A DNA stretch of 64,000 nucleotides from Modicisalibacter muralis (GCF_900102945.1 NZ_FNGI01000007.1:1-64000); one strand, 5' to 3'; shown: positions 1-10,817, numbered from the stretch's first letter. The notes: a model not told the origin generated them from the letters alone. A program made the numbers and translations.

Positions 1-669
1 CTGATCGGCGTGCAGAAGCGCATCATCCAGCGCGCCAGGACCCTCAACCGCGCGGTGATCACCGCCACCCAGATGATGGAATCGATGATCGGCGCCCCGC
101 TGCCGACCCGCGCCGAGGTGTTCGATGTCGCCAACGCGGTGCTCGACGGCACCGACGCGGTGATGCTCTCGGCCGAGACCGCCGCCGGCGACTACCCGGT
201 GGAGACCGTCGAGGCCATGCACCGGCTGTGCCTGGGCGCCGAGCGCGAGCGCAGTGTCCAGGAATCCGGGCATCGCATCCACGAAGACTTCACGCGCATC
301 GACGAGACAGTGGCGCTGGCCGCCATGTACGCCGCCAATCACCTCGACGGCGTGGCCGCCATCGCCTGCATGACCGCCACCGGCTACACGCCGCTGATCG
401 CATCAAGAATTCGCTCCGGGCTGCCGATCGTCGGGCTGGCCCACAACCCCATCGCCCAGCGGCGCATGGCGCTGTATCGCGGGGTGGTGTCGCTGGCCTT
501 CGATACCAGCGAGATGACGCCCGACGAACTGGACGCCCAGGCGCTGGCCCTGCTCGAGCGCCAGGGAATCGTCGCCACGGCGGACGACGTGATTCTCACC
601 CGCGGCGATCACATGAACGCCCATGGCGGCACCAATACCCTGAAGATACTGCAAGTGGAAGGCGCCTGA
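1..669 (+). CDS. pyk: Pyruvate kinase, C-terminal part (5' end outside window)
   Basis: The reading frame is open from base 1, so the gene begins upstream; 222 residues remain. Pyruvate kinase converts phosphoenolpyruvate and ADP to pyruvate and ATP in the cytosol. The visible part holds the end of the TIM barrel, with the family motif TATQMMESM, then DGTDAVMLSAETAAGDYP, followed by the C-terminal allosteric domain ending with the typical GGTNTLKILQVE. The stop overlaps the next ATG in an ATGA arrangement, so pyk and mgsA are probably translationally coupled. Identity is clear; the choice between pykA and pykF types cannot be made from this fragment. Confidence 0.96.
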   Translation: MIGVQKRIIQRARTLNRAVITATQMMESMIGAPLPTRAEVFDVANAVLDGTDAVMLSAETAAGDYPVETVEAMHRLCLGAERERSVQESGHRIHEDFTRIDETVALAAMYAANHLDGVAAIACMTATGYTPLIASRIRSGLPIVGLAHNPIAQRRMALYRGVVSLAFDTSEMTPDELDAQALALLERQGIVATADDVILTRGDHMNAHGGTNTLKILQVEGA

Positions 670-1148
670 TGAACGATCAACGGCCCACGCGGCAAACACG
701 GCGCACTCTGGCCCAGCGTAAGCGAATTGCGCTGATTGCCCACGACGGCAAGAAAGACGAACTGCTCAAGTGGGTCGGCCGCTGGCGCGATACGCTGGCC
801 CGCCATGAACTGATCGGCACCGGCACTACCGCCCGGCGCGTCGCCACGGAGCAAGGCCTGGACGTCGAGGGACTGATGAGCGGCCCGCTGGGTGGCGATC
901 AGCAGATCGGCGCACGCATCACCGAGCAGCGTCTCGATCTGCTGGTGTTCTTCTGGGATCCGTTCGCGCCGATGCCCCACGATCCCGACGTCAAGGCGCT
1001 ATTGCGCCTGGCGGCGCTGTGGAACATCCCCGTGGCCTGTAACGCCGCCAGCGCCGACTTCATGATCAGCTCGCCCTATCTGGCCGAAAACTATAGCGTC
1101 GATATTCCCGATGCCGGCGATTGGGTCGAAGCACGCGCTCACGCCTGA
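669..1148 (+). CDS. mgsA: Methylglyoxal synthase
   Basis: A 159-residue protein of normal family length. It converts dihydroxyacetone phosphate to methylglyoxal and phosphate, the entry to the methylglyoxal bypass of lower glycolysis. The MGS-like fold is visible from the start (IALIAHDGKKDELLKWV), with the phosphate-binding GTGTT stretch, the GPLGGDQQIGA motif and the FFWDPF motif containing the family's catalytic Asp residues. The start is the ATG overlapping the pyk stop; in-frame upstream sequence lies inside pyk and was excluded. A hairpin follows 22 bases after the stop. Confidence 0.95.
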   Translation: MNDQRPTRQTRRTLAQRKRIALIAHDGKKDELLKWVGRWRDTLARHELIGTGTTARRVATEQGLDVEGLMSGPLGGDQQIGARITEQRLDLLVFFWDPFAPMPHDPDVKALLRLAALWNIPVACNAASADFMISSPYLAENYSVDIPDAGDWVEARAHA

Positions 1149-1170
1149 GCCCAGCATCCATGTCGATACA

Positions 1171-1198
1171 AAATCGCCGCCCCATGAGGCGGCGATTT
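1171..1198. terminator. Hairpin between convergent mgsA and DUF3141 gene
   Basis: A perfect 11-bp stem (1171-1181 with 1188-1198) and a 6-base loop lie between two convergent genes. It has A/T residues at the stem base on both sides but no long T-tract, so it is probably a bidirectional terminator. Confidence 0.65.
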
Positions 1199-1220
1199 CA
1201 TTGAGCTGGCATCGAAATCA

Positions 1221-3506
1221 TCAAGACGACGAACCGCTAGGCGGTGTTTTCTTCTTGCGTGCCGCCGGTTTCTTGCGGGTCGTCGATGCCGGGCTGGATT
1301 CCGGCTCCACTGCGGGCTTGGCACGCCCGAACAGTTCCTGCACCGTCGCCAGGCGCGCCTCACAGCGCTCATCGAGCGGGCCGCTGGCCGCCAATACATG
1401 CTCGATGTGCTCGAGATAAGCCTCGATCTGCTCGGCGCGTTCACCGTCGAGCAACGTCGGTAAGGCGTCCAACGCTGCATGGCTGTCCAGCTTGAGGATA
1501 AAGAACTGCTCGCGCACCAACGCCTTGAAACTCGCCAGATCGATATTCGGCTCGACCTCGGCACGCGTCGCCTTCAAGCGCTGGAAATTGCGCTCATCGG
1601 TGGATGGCGCGCCGCCCAGCACGTAGATCAGGGCGCGCATCACGGCATGATGGCTATCGCCACGGTCGATTCGCGCGCATAGTTCGTGCTTGCGCTGCTC
1701 GACGAAGCGGCGGTGCTCCGGCTCGGCGCCGGGGCAATTGAGGTGACGCCGAGAGTCGTCCGACGCCCCGAGGCCGGTCAACGTCTGCAACCAGGGTTGG
1801 CCGTAGATCGCCATGAAGGCCTGCTCGGTGCTCTGGTCACGAATATCGCGATAGGTGTTCAGCCCACTCACGATCTGGTCCGACAACATGCTTTCGAACA
1901 CCCTGAAGGGATTGTCATCGGCCACCTGATGGCGATCGGCCTTGATCGCATCGGCCATCACCGGCAGTGCCGAGGTCGCCGGGTTACGGTCCGAGAGCAG
2001 CTTGTAGCCCATTCTAAGCGGATGCATGCGACGCATCAGCCCCGCCGCTTCGGGGGTCATCACTGCCTGCAGCCAGGGCCGAAAGTAACGCCGGTAGAGC
2101 CCGAGGTTGATATCCGACACCCGGGCCACGCTGGCGAAGCGCCGTTCGTCCTCAGCATTGGTCTGCACGATGGCGTCGATGTCATCGAGATCGCGTGGGC
2201 TGAATTCGAGAATGTAATCGCCGTCGATCAGGTCGGGATTGGCGGCATCCTCGGTTTTTTCGGTCACCGTGGTTTCGTAGAGCCCCGGCGGCAGGATGTC
2301 GATGTAATCCATGTTGGCCGTGAACTCGGCGTGTTCCTTGCGCGACACACTGCCGGACACGAAGATGCCGAGATGGCCGGTGGTATCGTGCACGCAGTAC
2401 ACGATGGTCTGCTCGTTGGCCTGGATATCGTCGACGCTATCGTAGAGATCACCGATCCAGCCCAGCGCCTGGGGCGGTGGCGTGATGTCGTCGCCCTGCG
2501 AGCAGAACACCACGATCGGCGAGCGTACGTTGCGCAAGTCGATGCGTCGACCGTCGCGGGTGGTCAGTTGCGAGGTACTCAGGCGATTGCCGATGAACAG
2601 GTTATCGACGATGTACTGGATTTCCTCGGCGTTCAACACCACATGCCCGCCCCACCAACGCTCGAAATCCAGGTAGCGGTTGGCCTCGCTGTCGACGTTG
2701 GCGTAGAGGTTGTACTGCTTGCTCCATAGGGTATTGGCCGGGTTGAGCTTTTCGAAGTTCTGCACCAGCCAGGCGCCATCGAAATGGCCATCGCCCAGGT
2801 CGCTCATCAACGCGGTCAGCCAGCTTCCACCCAGCATGCCGCCGGTATAGCGCATGGGCGCCCTGCCCCGCTCGCCGGCCCAGTAAGATAACGGCGCGCC
2901 GGCGATCAGGATAGGGCCGAAGCAATCGGGCTCCAGCGCCGCGGCCATCATGATCTGCCAACCGGCCTGACAGTTGCCCACGACCATCGGCCGCTCGGTG
3001 GTTTGCGGGTGAAGATCGATGACATGCCTGAGAAACTGGACCTCGGCCTCGACGACATCCTCGACGGTCTGCCCGGCAACCGGATAAGGCAGGAAGCCGA
3101 TGAAATAGCAGGGATGCCCGGCGCGCAGCGCCACGCCGATCTCACTGTCGGGCTTGAAGCCCCCGATGCCCGGCCCATGGCCCGCACGCGGGTCGACGAC
3201 AACGAATGGACGCTTGTCCTCGTCGATTTCGATATCCTGTGGGGCGATGATGCGCATCAACTCGTAATTGACCGGATGCGTCAGGGTACGCCCATCGAGC
3301 AACACCTCGGCATCGAAGCCGAGCACATTGGGCGCGGTCTTGTCGATGTGCTCGAGATACTGGTTGCCACGCTCACGCATGACATCGAAATAGAGCACGC
3401 TACGCTCGCAGGCGTCTTGCCAGTAATCGACGGCGGCGCGCCCGAGTCCCAAGGGGTCCCAGAACGCAAACGCCGATCGTGCTAATGAGGCCTGAACGGG
3501 GAACAT
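1221..3506 (-). CDS. DUF3141 / PHA-synthase-like alpha/beta-hydrolase protein
   Basis: A 761-residue protein of the DUF3141 family, which resembles poly(3-hydroxyalkanoate) synthases. The lipase-box-like GNCQAGW (Cys about residue 179) is in the position where PhaC enzymes have their catalytic Cys, and GIGGFK lies upstream. A later AGAPLSYWAG block and a VVFCSQGDDITPP strand-turn fit the rest of an alpha/beta-hydrolase core. The last 35 residues are a Lys/Ala/Pro/Ser tail like those of phasins and DNA-binding tails. I chose the ATG at 3506, which has a GGAG 7 bases upstream; the frame stays open for 25 more codons. The substrate is unknown. Phylogenetic placement beside true PhaC is an inference. 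Confidence 0.85.
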   Translation of the reverse strand: MFPVQASLARSAFAFWDPLGLGRAAVDYWQDACERSVLYFDVMRERGNQYLEHIDKTAPNVLGFDAEVLLDGRTLTHPVNYELMRIIAPQDIEIDEDKRPFVVVDPRAGHGPGIGGFKPDSEIGVALRAGHPCYFIGFLPYPVAGQTVEDVVEAEVQFLRHVIDLHPQTTERPMVVGNCQAGWQIMMAAALEPDCFGPILIAGAPLSYWAGERGRAPMRYTGGMLGGSWLTALMSDLGDGHFDGAWLVQNFEKLNPANTLWSKQYNLYANVDSEANRYLDFERWWGGHVVLNAEEIQYIVDNLFIGNRLSTSQLTTRDGRRIDLRNVRSPIVVFCSQGDDITPPPQALGWIGDLYDSVDDIQANEQTIVYCVHDTTGHLGIFVSGSVSRKEHAEFTANMDYIDILPPGLYETTVTEKTEDAANPDLIDGDYILEFSPRDLDDIDAIVQTNAEDERRFASVARVSDINLGLYRRYFRPWLQAVMTPEAAGLMRRMHPLRMGYKLLSDRNPATSALPVMADAIKADRHQVADDNPFRVFESMLSDQIVSGLNTYRDIRDQSTEQAFMAIYGQPWLQTLTGLGASDDSRRHLNCPGAEPEHRRFVEQRKHELCARIDRGDSHHAVMRALIYVLGGAPSTDERNFQRLKATRAEVEPNIDLASFKALVREQFFILKLDSHAALDALPTLLDGERAEQIEAYLEHIEHVLAASGPLDERCEARLATVQELFGRAKPAVEPESSPASTTRKKPAARKKKTPPSGSSS

Positions 3507-3625
3507 GGCTTGACTCCATTGGTGACGATCGCGGCATTGCAAGCTATTTGCTGCATTGCAATATAATAGCCAATCCAGCATAACGCCATCGTGAAATCAT
3601 TGCAGCCATGGTTACGTAGCGGCAC

Positions 3626-3650
3626 AAAAATGCCCGGAAGGACCGGGCAT
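3626..3650 (-). terminator. Rho-independent terminator of the DUF533-like gene
   Basis: The 8-bp stem (3630-3637 with 3643-3650) has a 5-base loop and, on the minus strand, is followed by five T residues. It lies 26 bases after the DUF533-like gene. Confidence 0.75.
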
Positions 3651-3675
3651 CGGAAGCCAGATGGAATGCGGAAAT

Positions 3676-4011
3676 CTAGGGGAATGGCGGATCGTTGGGC
3701 GGCGTAGCCCGCAGCGCATCGTCGTCGACGGTACCCGGCGCACTGGGTTCGTGTTCGTATTGCTGCTCCGGGCCGACGGGAGACTTGCGCTCCCGCTCGC
3801 GACTCGCTTGCCAGGCCAGCGCACCCAGACCGGCGACGGCGCCGTACTTGATGACCTTACCCACCAGGCCACGACCGTGCTTGCTGCTCAGCAGCATGCC
3901 CAGGGCGCCACCCGCCAATGCGCTTCGCGTATCGACGCCATAGTCCTTGGACGAGGCACAAAGCTCTCGAGCCGCTTCCATCAACTGATCCACCGCGCTC
4001 TTGTCTTCCAT
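3676..4011 (-). CDS. Short DUF533 (YebE-type) inner-membrane protein
   Basis: A 111-residue protein. Residues about 26-65 have the DUF533 pattern of a GGALG-M-L segment, a basic KHGRGLVGK stretch and a second Gly/Ala-rich hydrophobic segment (GAVAGLGALAW). YebE-like proteins normally continue into a TerB-like domain; this one stops after a charged, Pro-rich tail, so it has only the N-terminal half of the family. The function of the family is unknown. It has its own terminator. Family assignment is by motif pattern and moderate in confidence. Confidence 0.6.
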   Translation of the reverse strand: MEDKSAVDQLMEAARELCASSKDYGVDTRSALAGGALGMLLSSKHGRGLVGKVIKYGAVAGLGALAWQASRERERKSPVGPEQQYEHEPSAPGTVDDDALRATPPNDPPFP

Positions 4012-4073
4012 GTCAGCTCTCCTTGGCGAATTATCTATTAAGGAGTAGTTCGCCTCAGCCAGGTTTCAAGCAA

Positions 4074-5882
4074 TTATTCGATCTCGATCAGCACCTCGCC
4101 GGGCGTGACGCGATCGCCCTTGGCGACATGCACCGCCTTGACACTGCCCGCGATACGCGCCTGGACTTCGGTTTCCATCTTCATCGCCTCGGTGATCAGC
4201 ACCGCCTGGCCTTCCTTGACATTATCGCCCACGCCGACCAGCACGTCGACGATGTTGCCCGGCATCGAGGTGGTCACGTGGCCCGGCCTGGAGGCCTGGG
4301 CACGACCGGAAGCGGCGCCGCCGACATAGGCATCCTTGGCCTCGAAGACGACCTCCTCGGGCATGCCATCGAGCGTCAGATAGACCTGGCGCTTGCCGCC
4401 ACTGTTGCGGCCCACGCCGGTGATCTGCACCTCGTAGGATTCGCCGTGCACGTCGATGACGAACTCGGTGGGCGTGCCTTCGCTCACCGGGCGGCCCGAG
4501 CTCTCGGCAACCGGCAGTGCCTCGGGCGTCAGCGTGCCATCGCGACGCCCCTGCAGGAAGTCGCGTCCCAGGTCGGGGAACATGGCGAAAGTGAGAATGT
4601 CTTCCTCTCCATCGGCCAGTTCGCCGACCTCGGCGGTCAAGCGCTGCATCTCCGGGCCAAGACGATCCGCCGGCCGCCCATCCTCGATGGGTTCGTTGCC
4701 GATGGCGCGACGCTGCACCTCGGCATCGACCTCGGCCGGTGGCTGGCCATAGCCGCCCATCAGGTAGCGTTTGACCTCATTGGTGATGGTCTTGTAGCGC
4801 TCGCCGGTGAGCACGTTCATCACCGCCTGGGTGCCGACGATCTGCGAGGTCGGCGTGACCAGCGGCGGGTAGCCCAGGTCGGCGCGCACCCGGGGGATTT
4901 CAGCGAACACTTCGCGGATCCGCGACAGCGCGTTCTGCTCCTTCAGCTGGTTGGCCAGGTTGGACATCATGCCGCCCGGCACCTGGTTGATCTGCACCGA
5001 TACATCCTCGCGGGTGAATTCGCTCTCGAAGGCGGCGTACTTCTTGCGCACCTCGCGCAATTCGTCGCCGACCGCCTTGAGCGCTTCGAGATCGAGGCCG
5101 CTTTCGTAACCTGTGCCCTGCAAGGCCGCGACCATCGCCTCGGTGGAGGGGTGACTGGTGCCACCGGCGAAGGCCGAGCTACAGGCATCGATATGCCGGC
5201 ATCCCGCTTCGACGGCCTTGAGATGACACAGCGGCGCCAGTCCCGAGGTGGCATGCGCGTGTAAATGGATGGGCACATCCACCGACTCGACCAGCGCCGC
5301 GACCAGCTCGCCGGTGGCATACGGCGTAAGCAGCCCGGCCATGTCCTTGATGGCGATGGAGTCGGCGCCCATGTCGATTAACCGCCTGGCCTGCTCGATG
5401 TAGATTTCCAGTGTGTGTACCGGGCTGACGGTGTAGCACAGCGTACCCTGGGCGTGCTTACCGCTGGCCTTGACCGCACGCATCGCGGTTTCCAGGTTGC
5501 GCAGGTCGTTGAGCGCGTCGAACACACGGAAGATATCGATGCCGTTGTCGGCGGACTTGGCGACGAAGCGCTCGACCACGTCGTCGGCGTAGTGACGATA
5601 GCCAAGCAGGTTCTGGCCGCGTAGCAGCATTTGCAACGGCGTATTGGGCAGCGCCTCCCTGAGCGATCGCAAACGTTCCCAGGGATCTTCCTTGAGAAAG
5701 CGCACGCAGGCATCGAAGGTCGCCCCACCCCACACCTCGAGGGAATGAAAGCCGATGGCATCGAGCTTGGGACATACCGGCAACATGTCCTCGGTACGCA
5801 GGCGCGTGGCGATCAGTGATTGATGGCCGTCACGCAGGACGACATCGGTGACATGAACCTGCGAAGGTTGAATCTTGCTCAT
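4074..5882 (-). CDS. pycB: Pyruvate carboxylase subunit B (carboxyltransferase + biotin carrier)
   Basis: A 602-residue protein. With PycA it carboxylates pyruvate to oxaloacetate, the anaplerotic reaction. An HMGL-like TIM barrel opens with VVLRDGHQSL (metal and pyruvate site). A conserved carboxylase domain (PGGMMSNL) follows, and the C-terminal biotinyl domain carries the biotinylation motif EAMKMETEV. The family also contains OadA of the Na+-pumping oxaloacetate decarboxylase, but there are no oadB or oadG genes here and pycA is adjacent, so pyruvate carboxylase is preferred. The start is the ATG at 5882 with GGAG upstream. Confidence 0.93.
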   Translation of the reverse strand: MSKIQPSQVHVTDVVLRDGHQSLIATRLRTEDMLPVCPKLDAIGFHSLEVWGGATFDACVRFLKEDPWERLRSLREALPNTPLQMLLRGQNLLGYRHYADDVVERFVAKSADNGIDIFRVFDALNDLRNLETAMRAVKASGKHAQGTLCYTVSPVHTLEIYIEQARRLIDMGADSIAIKDMAGLLTPYATGELVAALVESVDVPIHLHAHATSGLAPLCHLKAVEAGCRHIDACSSAFAGGTSHPSTEAMVAALQGTGYESGLDLEALKAVGDELREVRKKYAAFESEFTREDVSVQINQVPGGMMSNLANQLKEQNALSRIREVFAEIPRVRADLGYPPLVTPTSQIVGTQAVMNVLTGERYKTITNEVKRYLMGGYGQPPAEVDAEVQRRAIGNEPIEDGRPADRLGPEMQRLTAEVGELADGEEDILTFAMFPDLGRDFLQGRRDGTLTPEALPVAESSGRPVSEGTPTEFVIDVHGESYEVQITGVGRNSGGKRQVYLTLDGMPEEVVFEAKDAYVGGAASGRAQASRPGHVTTSMPGNIVDVLVGVGDNVKEGQAVLITEAMKMETEVQARIAGSVKAVHVAKGDRVTPGEVLIEIE

Positions 5883-5913
5883 GGGAGGCTCCTGGTGTCC
5901 TGTTAGGCTCTTA

Positions 5914-7329
<1,416 letters not shown>

Positions 7330-7469
7330 CGGCTGCCCTCCAGGGTTGCGTCCACGGTAGGCATGAGAAAAACTGAGGGTTACGCTCTCTCGCCGCTACC
7401 GTGCTGGGTAACTCCTTTCACGCTACCCGGCGGCGTGCCAATAGAAAAATTGATATTTTTTTGCCATCC

Positions 7470-7490
7470 TATAAGGTATGGCTTATACCT
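7470..7490. promoter_or_regulatory. Overlapping palindromes, candidate PycR operator
   Basis: AGGTAT-N5-ATACCT (7474-7490) and TATAAG-N6-CTTATA (7470-7487) overlap in the pycA/pycR intergenic region, 14 bases before the pycR start. LysR regulators commonly bind such interrupted dyads in divergent promoters. Binding by this regulator is inferred. Confidence 0.45.
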
Positions 7491-7503
7491 AGCGGAAACT
7501 TCC

Positions 7504-8490
7504 ATGTCGCGACCCCATCTGCTCAATCGACTGACCTTCCGGCAGTTGCAGGTCTTTCAGGCCGTGCATCGCCAGCAGTCGTATTCCCGGGCAGCGGAAC
7601 AGCTCGGCCTGACACAACCGGCGGTGAGCGCTCAGGTTCGTCAACTGGAACAGGCTCTGGAACAACCACTGTTCAAGTACGCGGGCAAGACACTGCACGT
7701 GCTACCCGCCGCCGATGCCCTGGCAGCATCGGTACAGTCGATCTTCGGCCAGGTCTCGAGCCTGCAGATGGAGCTTTCCGAGCTGGCCGGAACCATCCGC
7801 GGCGAACTCAACCTGGCCGCGGTTTCCACTGCCCAGTACGTGGTGCCGCATATTCTCGCGCGCTTTCGCGCCCGTTATCCGGAAGTGCAGATACGTCTGC
7901 GGGTATGCAACCGTGGCCAGGCATTGGAGCGCCTCGCCGAGCGGCGCGACGACCTGGTGATCATGGGCATGGTGCCGGAAGACGCCAATCTGGCGTTCAT
8001 GCCGATTCTGGAAAACGAAATGATCCCGGTGGTGTGGCCCGGGCATCCGCTGCTGACCGCCGAATCGCCGAGACTGGAAGATTTCGCACGCCATTACGTG
8101 CTGATGCGCGAGCCCGGCTCGGGGACGCGCACCGCCTTCGAGGAGTTCGTCGCGCGCGAACGGGTCTCGCTGTCGCACACTATCGAGCTGGGCACCAACG
8201 AGGCGATCAAGCAAGGTGTCATGGCGCATCTGGGCGTGGCGGTGCTGCCGCGCCTGGCCGTGCAATTGGAACTGGGCTCCGGCCTGCTGGCCTCGCCGCA
8301 CCTGCCCGGCTTCCCACTCAGGCGCTCGTGGTGCACCGTCTACCCCAAGGACCGCTACCCGACACCGGTCACCGAACTGTTCCTGCGCTTCGTGCGCGAA
8401 CTGTTGCCCGAGCTCAACGCCCACTTCAAGGCGCCGCTGGTGCCCGCGCCGGGGCCGAGTTTCCTATGCCTGCCGGCAATCGATCCCTGA
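7504..8490 (+). CDS. pycR: LysR-family regulator of pyruvate carboxylase
   Basis: A 328-residue LysR-type regulator. The N-terminal winged helix-turn-helix covers about residues 9-68 (FRQLQVFQAVHRQQSYSRAA, then LTQPAVSAQVRQLE), followed by a periplasmic-binding-like effector domain. The start is the ATG at 7504. The frame is open far upstream, but that part is antisense to pycA. Its position divergent from pycAB matches PycR of Pseudomonas aeruginosa, so it probably controls pycAB and itself; the effector is unknown. Confidence 0.85.
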   Translation: MSRPHLLNRLTFRQLQVFQAVHRQQSYSRAAEQLGLTQPAVSAQVRQLEQALEQPLFKYAGKTLHVLPAADALAASVQSIFGQVSSLQMELSELAGTIRGELNLAAVSTAQYVVPHILARFRARYPEVQIRLRVCNRGQALERLAERRDDLVIMGMVPEDANLAFMPILENEMIPVVWPGHPLLTAESPRLEDFARHYVLMREPGSGTRTAFEEFVARERVSLSHTIELGTNEAIKQGVMAHLGVAVLPRLAVQLELGSGLLASPHLPGFPLRRSWCTVYPKDRYPTPVTELFLRFVRELLPELNAHFKAPLVPAPGPSFLCLPAIDP

Positions 8491-8675
8491 CCAGTACCGA
8501 TTCAGTGCATGCCGCGTCGCCTGTCCAGAACGACGGCTACTGTGGTATTTTATGCACAAGATCCACGTACCATTCGACGTGCCAGGCTGCTTGGAAACGC
8601 CGACCGGCGCACTCCCGGTGAACCTGCAGTAGTGCAGTCTCGGCGGTCAACCGGCGAGCAAAGAGGCTCACAGCT

Positions 8676-9734
8676 ATGACCGACACCCCCTCCAGACACA
8701 TCTCCAGCGGCGAAAAGTACCGCAACGACCAAGGCATCGCCGCCATCAAGGATGGCATGAAAGTGCGCAACCGGGTCGAGGAAGGCGGCGTTGCCACCGG
8801 CCGCAAGCCAAAGTGGCTGCGCGCCAAGATGCCCGGAGGCGAACGCTTCAACGCCGTGAAGAAGAACGTGGCCGAGCACCGACTGAGTACCGTCTGTGCC
8901 GAGTCCCACTGCCCGAACATGGGCGAATGCTGGAGCAATGGCACCGCCACCATCATGTTGATGGGCTCGGTATGCACCCGTGCCTGCCGCTTCTGCGCCG
9001 TGGATACCGGTAACCCGCGGGGCTGGCTCGACGCCGAGGAACCGGCGAACACCGCCAAGTCGGTGGAGCTGATGGGGTTGCGCTACGTGGTACTCACCTC
9101 GGTGGACCGCGACGATCTTCCGGACGGTGGCGCCGGCCATTACGCCGACTGCATCCGCGCCATCAAGGCCCGCACCCCCGAGGTCGCGGTGGAGGCCCTG
9201 ACGCCGGACTTCGACGGCGCCCCCAGCGCCATCGAGCGGGTCGTCGATTCCGGCCTCGAGGTATTCGCCCAGAACGTCGAAACGGTGGAGCGCCTGACCC
9301 GGCGCGTGCGTGACCCACGCGCCGGCTACCGCAAGACACTCGATGTGCTGGTCCATGCCAAGCGGCATCGCCCCGAGATCATCACCAAGACCAGTCTGAT
9401 GCTGGGGCTCGGGGAGACCGAGGAGGAAATCCTCGCGACCTTCGACGATCTGCGCGCCATCGGCGTGGACATCGTCACGCTGGGCCAGTACCTGCAGCCC
9501 ACGCGCAACCATCTACCGGTGGAACGCTGGGTCACACCGGAGGAGTTCGAACGCTATCGCGTACTGGGCCTGGAGAAGGGCTTCATGGAAGTGCCATCCG
9601 GTCCGCTGGTTCGCTCCAGCTACCGGGCCGACCGGGTATTCGAGAAGAACAACCTCGGCCTGGCCGCCCCCGCCGAGGTGCCCGGCCAGGAAGAAGCCGA
9701 CCCGAACCGCATCGCGGCTGTCAACGTCGGCTGA
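8676..9734 (+). CDS. lipA: Lipoyl synthase (radical SAM)
   Basis: A 352-residue enzyme that inserts two sulphurs into octanoyl-E2/H proteins. Both Fe-S sites are visible: the auxiliary cluster [12 protein letters not shown] (C-x4-C-x5-C) and the radical-SAM CTRACRFC (C-x3-C-x2-C). The family C-terminal RSSY motif supplies the last ligand of the auxiliary cluster. It faces lipB, which makes its substrate, across a strong terminator. Confidence 0.97.
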   Translation: MTDTPSRHISSGEKYRNDQGIAAIKDGMKVRNRVEEGGVATGRKPKWLRAKMPGGERFNAVKKNVAEHRLSTVCAESHCPNMGECWSNGTATIMLMGSVCTRACRFCAVDTGNPRGWLDAEEPANTAKSVELMGLRYVVLTSVDRDDLPDGGAGHYADCIRAIKARTPEVAVEALTPDFDGAPSAIERVVDSGLEVFAQNVETVERLTRRVRDPRAGYRKTLDVLVHAKRHRPEIITKTSLMLGLGETEEEILATFDDLRAIGVDIVTLGQYLQPTRNHLPVERWVTPEEFERYRVLGLEKGFMEVPSGPLVRSSYRADRVFEKNNLGLAAPAEVPGQEEADPNRIAAVNVG

Positions 9735-9765
9735 GTGCGTCGGAGCCGAACAGCGACGAACATAG

Positions 9766-9808
9766 CAGAACCCCCAGCGAATCAGGCGTCGCTGGGGGTT
9801 CTGTTTTA
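9766..9808 (+). terminator. Rho-independent terminator of lipA
   Basis: A perfect 15-bp stem (9766-9780 with 9789-9803) has an 8-base loop and is followed by TTTT. It lies 31 bases after lipA. The opposite strand has no T-run after the hairpin. Confidence 0.9.
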
Positions 9809-9846
9809 TGAGCGCTTGAGCGAAGCGGTGCGTGTAAACGGCGCTA

Positions 9847-10509
9847 TTACACGCTGACGGGCTCGGTCAGCGTGAGTTCTCTCCCCAGTTCCCAAGCCAG
9901 GCATTCGGCCAGGCGCAGAGATACGCTGTCGGTGCCGGGGCAGTCATCGACCAGATCGGCAAGCCGGGTCATCGCCATGCCGGCATAACCGCAGGGGTTG
10001 ATCCGCGAAAACGGCGACAGGTCGCCGTCGACGTTGAGCGCCACCCCATGAAAGCTGGCCCCGCGTCGAATGCGTAGCCCCAGCGAGGCGATCTTGGCCT
10101 CGGCCACGTAAACGCCCGGCGCATCGGGACGGGCATGCGCCACCACCCCATGTTCGCCAAGCAAGGCAATCACCGCCTGCTCCAGGGCGCTGATCAGGTC
10201 GCGGACACCCAGGCGCGCCCGCCGTATGTCGAGCAGCGGGTAGAGCACCACCTGCCCTGGACCGTGGTAAGTCACCTGCCCGCCACGGTCGGTAGCCACC
10301 ACCGGGATGTCACCGGGCAGGAGCAGATGCTCGGGCTTGCCGGCCTGGCCCTGGGTGAACACTGGCTCGTGCTCCACCAACCAGAACTGGTCGGGAATCT
10401 GGGCATCACGGGTATCGGTGAGCTCGCGCATGGCCTGCCAGACGGGGGTATAGGGACGGCGCCCCAGGCGATGCAATTGGATCGGCGGCAGACCGCCCTC
10501 ACTCGCCAT
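9847..10509 (-). CDS. lipB: Octanoyl-[ACP]:protein N-octanoyltransferase
   Basis: A 220-residue LipB that moves octanoyl from ACP to lipoyl domains. Family motifs [16 protein letters not shown]...[12 protein letters not shown] and NPCGYAGM are present; the conserved Cys and Lys of the acyl-transfer site lie in the last two. The ATG at 10509 overlaps the ybeD stop (TGATG), and a GTG one codon upstream is the alternative start. ybeD-lipB coupling is the usual enterobacterial order. Confidence 0.95.
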   Translation of the reverse strand: MASEGGLPPIQLHRLGRRPYTPVWQAMRELTDTRDAQIPDQFWLVEHEPVFTQGQAGKPEHLLLPGDIPVVATDRGGQVTYHGPGQVVLYPLLDIRRARLGVRDLISALEQAVIALLGEHGVVAHARPDAPGVYVAEAKIASLGLRIRRGASFHGVALNVDGDLSPFSRINPCGYAGMAMTRLADLVDDCPGTDSVSLRLAECLAWELGRELTLTEPVSV

Positions 10510-10817
10510 CACACCACCATGTGCACGCGGCCGGTGGCCTTGAGTGCAGTGAACAGCGCGCGAAGCTGGTCTTCGCCGGTGGCGGTGATGGTCACGCGCA
10601 CCGACTGGAATTTGCCGTTGCGACTGTCGACGAGGCCGACGGCATCGCGATCAAAGCCCGGCGCGTGCCCCTCGACCACGTCGAGCACGGCGGCCTTGAA
10701 GTCGGGAGCGGCGTCACCGACGATCTTGATCGGATAGTCACACGGAAACTCGATCTTCGGCGCCTCGGGTGGCGACGATTCCGAGACGCGCATATCCCGC
10801 AGGGATTTATCGCTCAT
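10509..10817 (-). CDS. ybeD: DUF493 family protein YbeD
   Basis: A 102-residue ferredoxin-like small protein ([12 protein letters not shown]...[10 protein letters not shown]...[14 protein letters not shown]). DUF493 proteins sit beside lipB in many proteobacteria and are thought to have a regulatory, ACT-like role; no biochemical role can be read here. The start is the ATG at 10817; an upstream in-frame extension looks non-coding. It overlaps lipB by one base. Confidence 0.9.
   Translation of the reverse strand: MSDKSLRDMRVSESSPPEAPKIEFPCDYPIKIVGDAAPDFKAAVLDVVEGHAPGFDRDAVGLVDSRNGKFQSVRVTITATGEDQLRALFTALKATGRVHMVV

Noticed and set aside
1686-2729. Plus-strand ORF of 347 codons
   Set aside because: Antisense to the DUF3141 gene, which has family motifs and a ribosome site; typical high-GC shadow frame.
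3918-5264. Plus-strand ORF of 448 codons
   Set aside because: Antisense to pycB; composition rich in His/Arg/Leu as in shadow frames and no motif.
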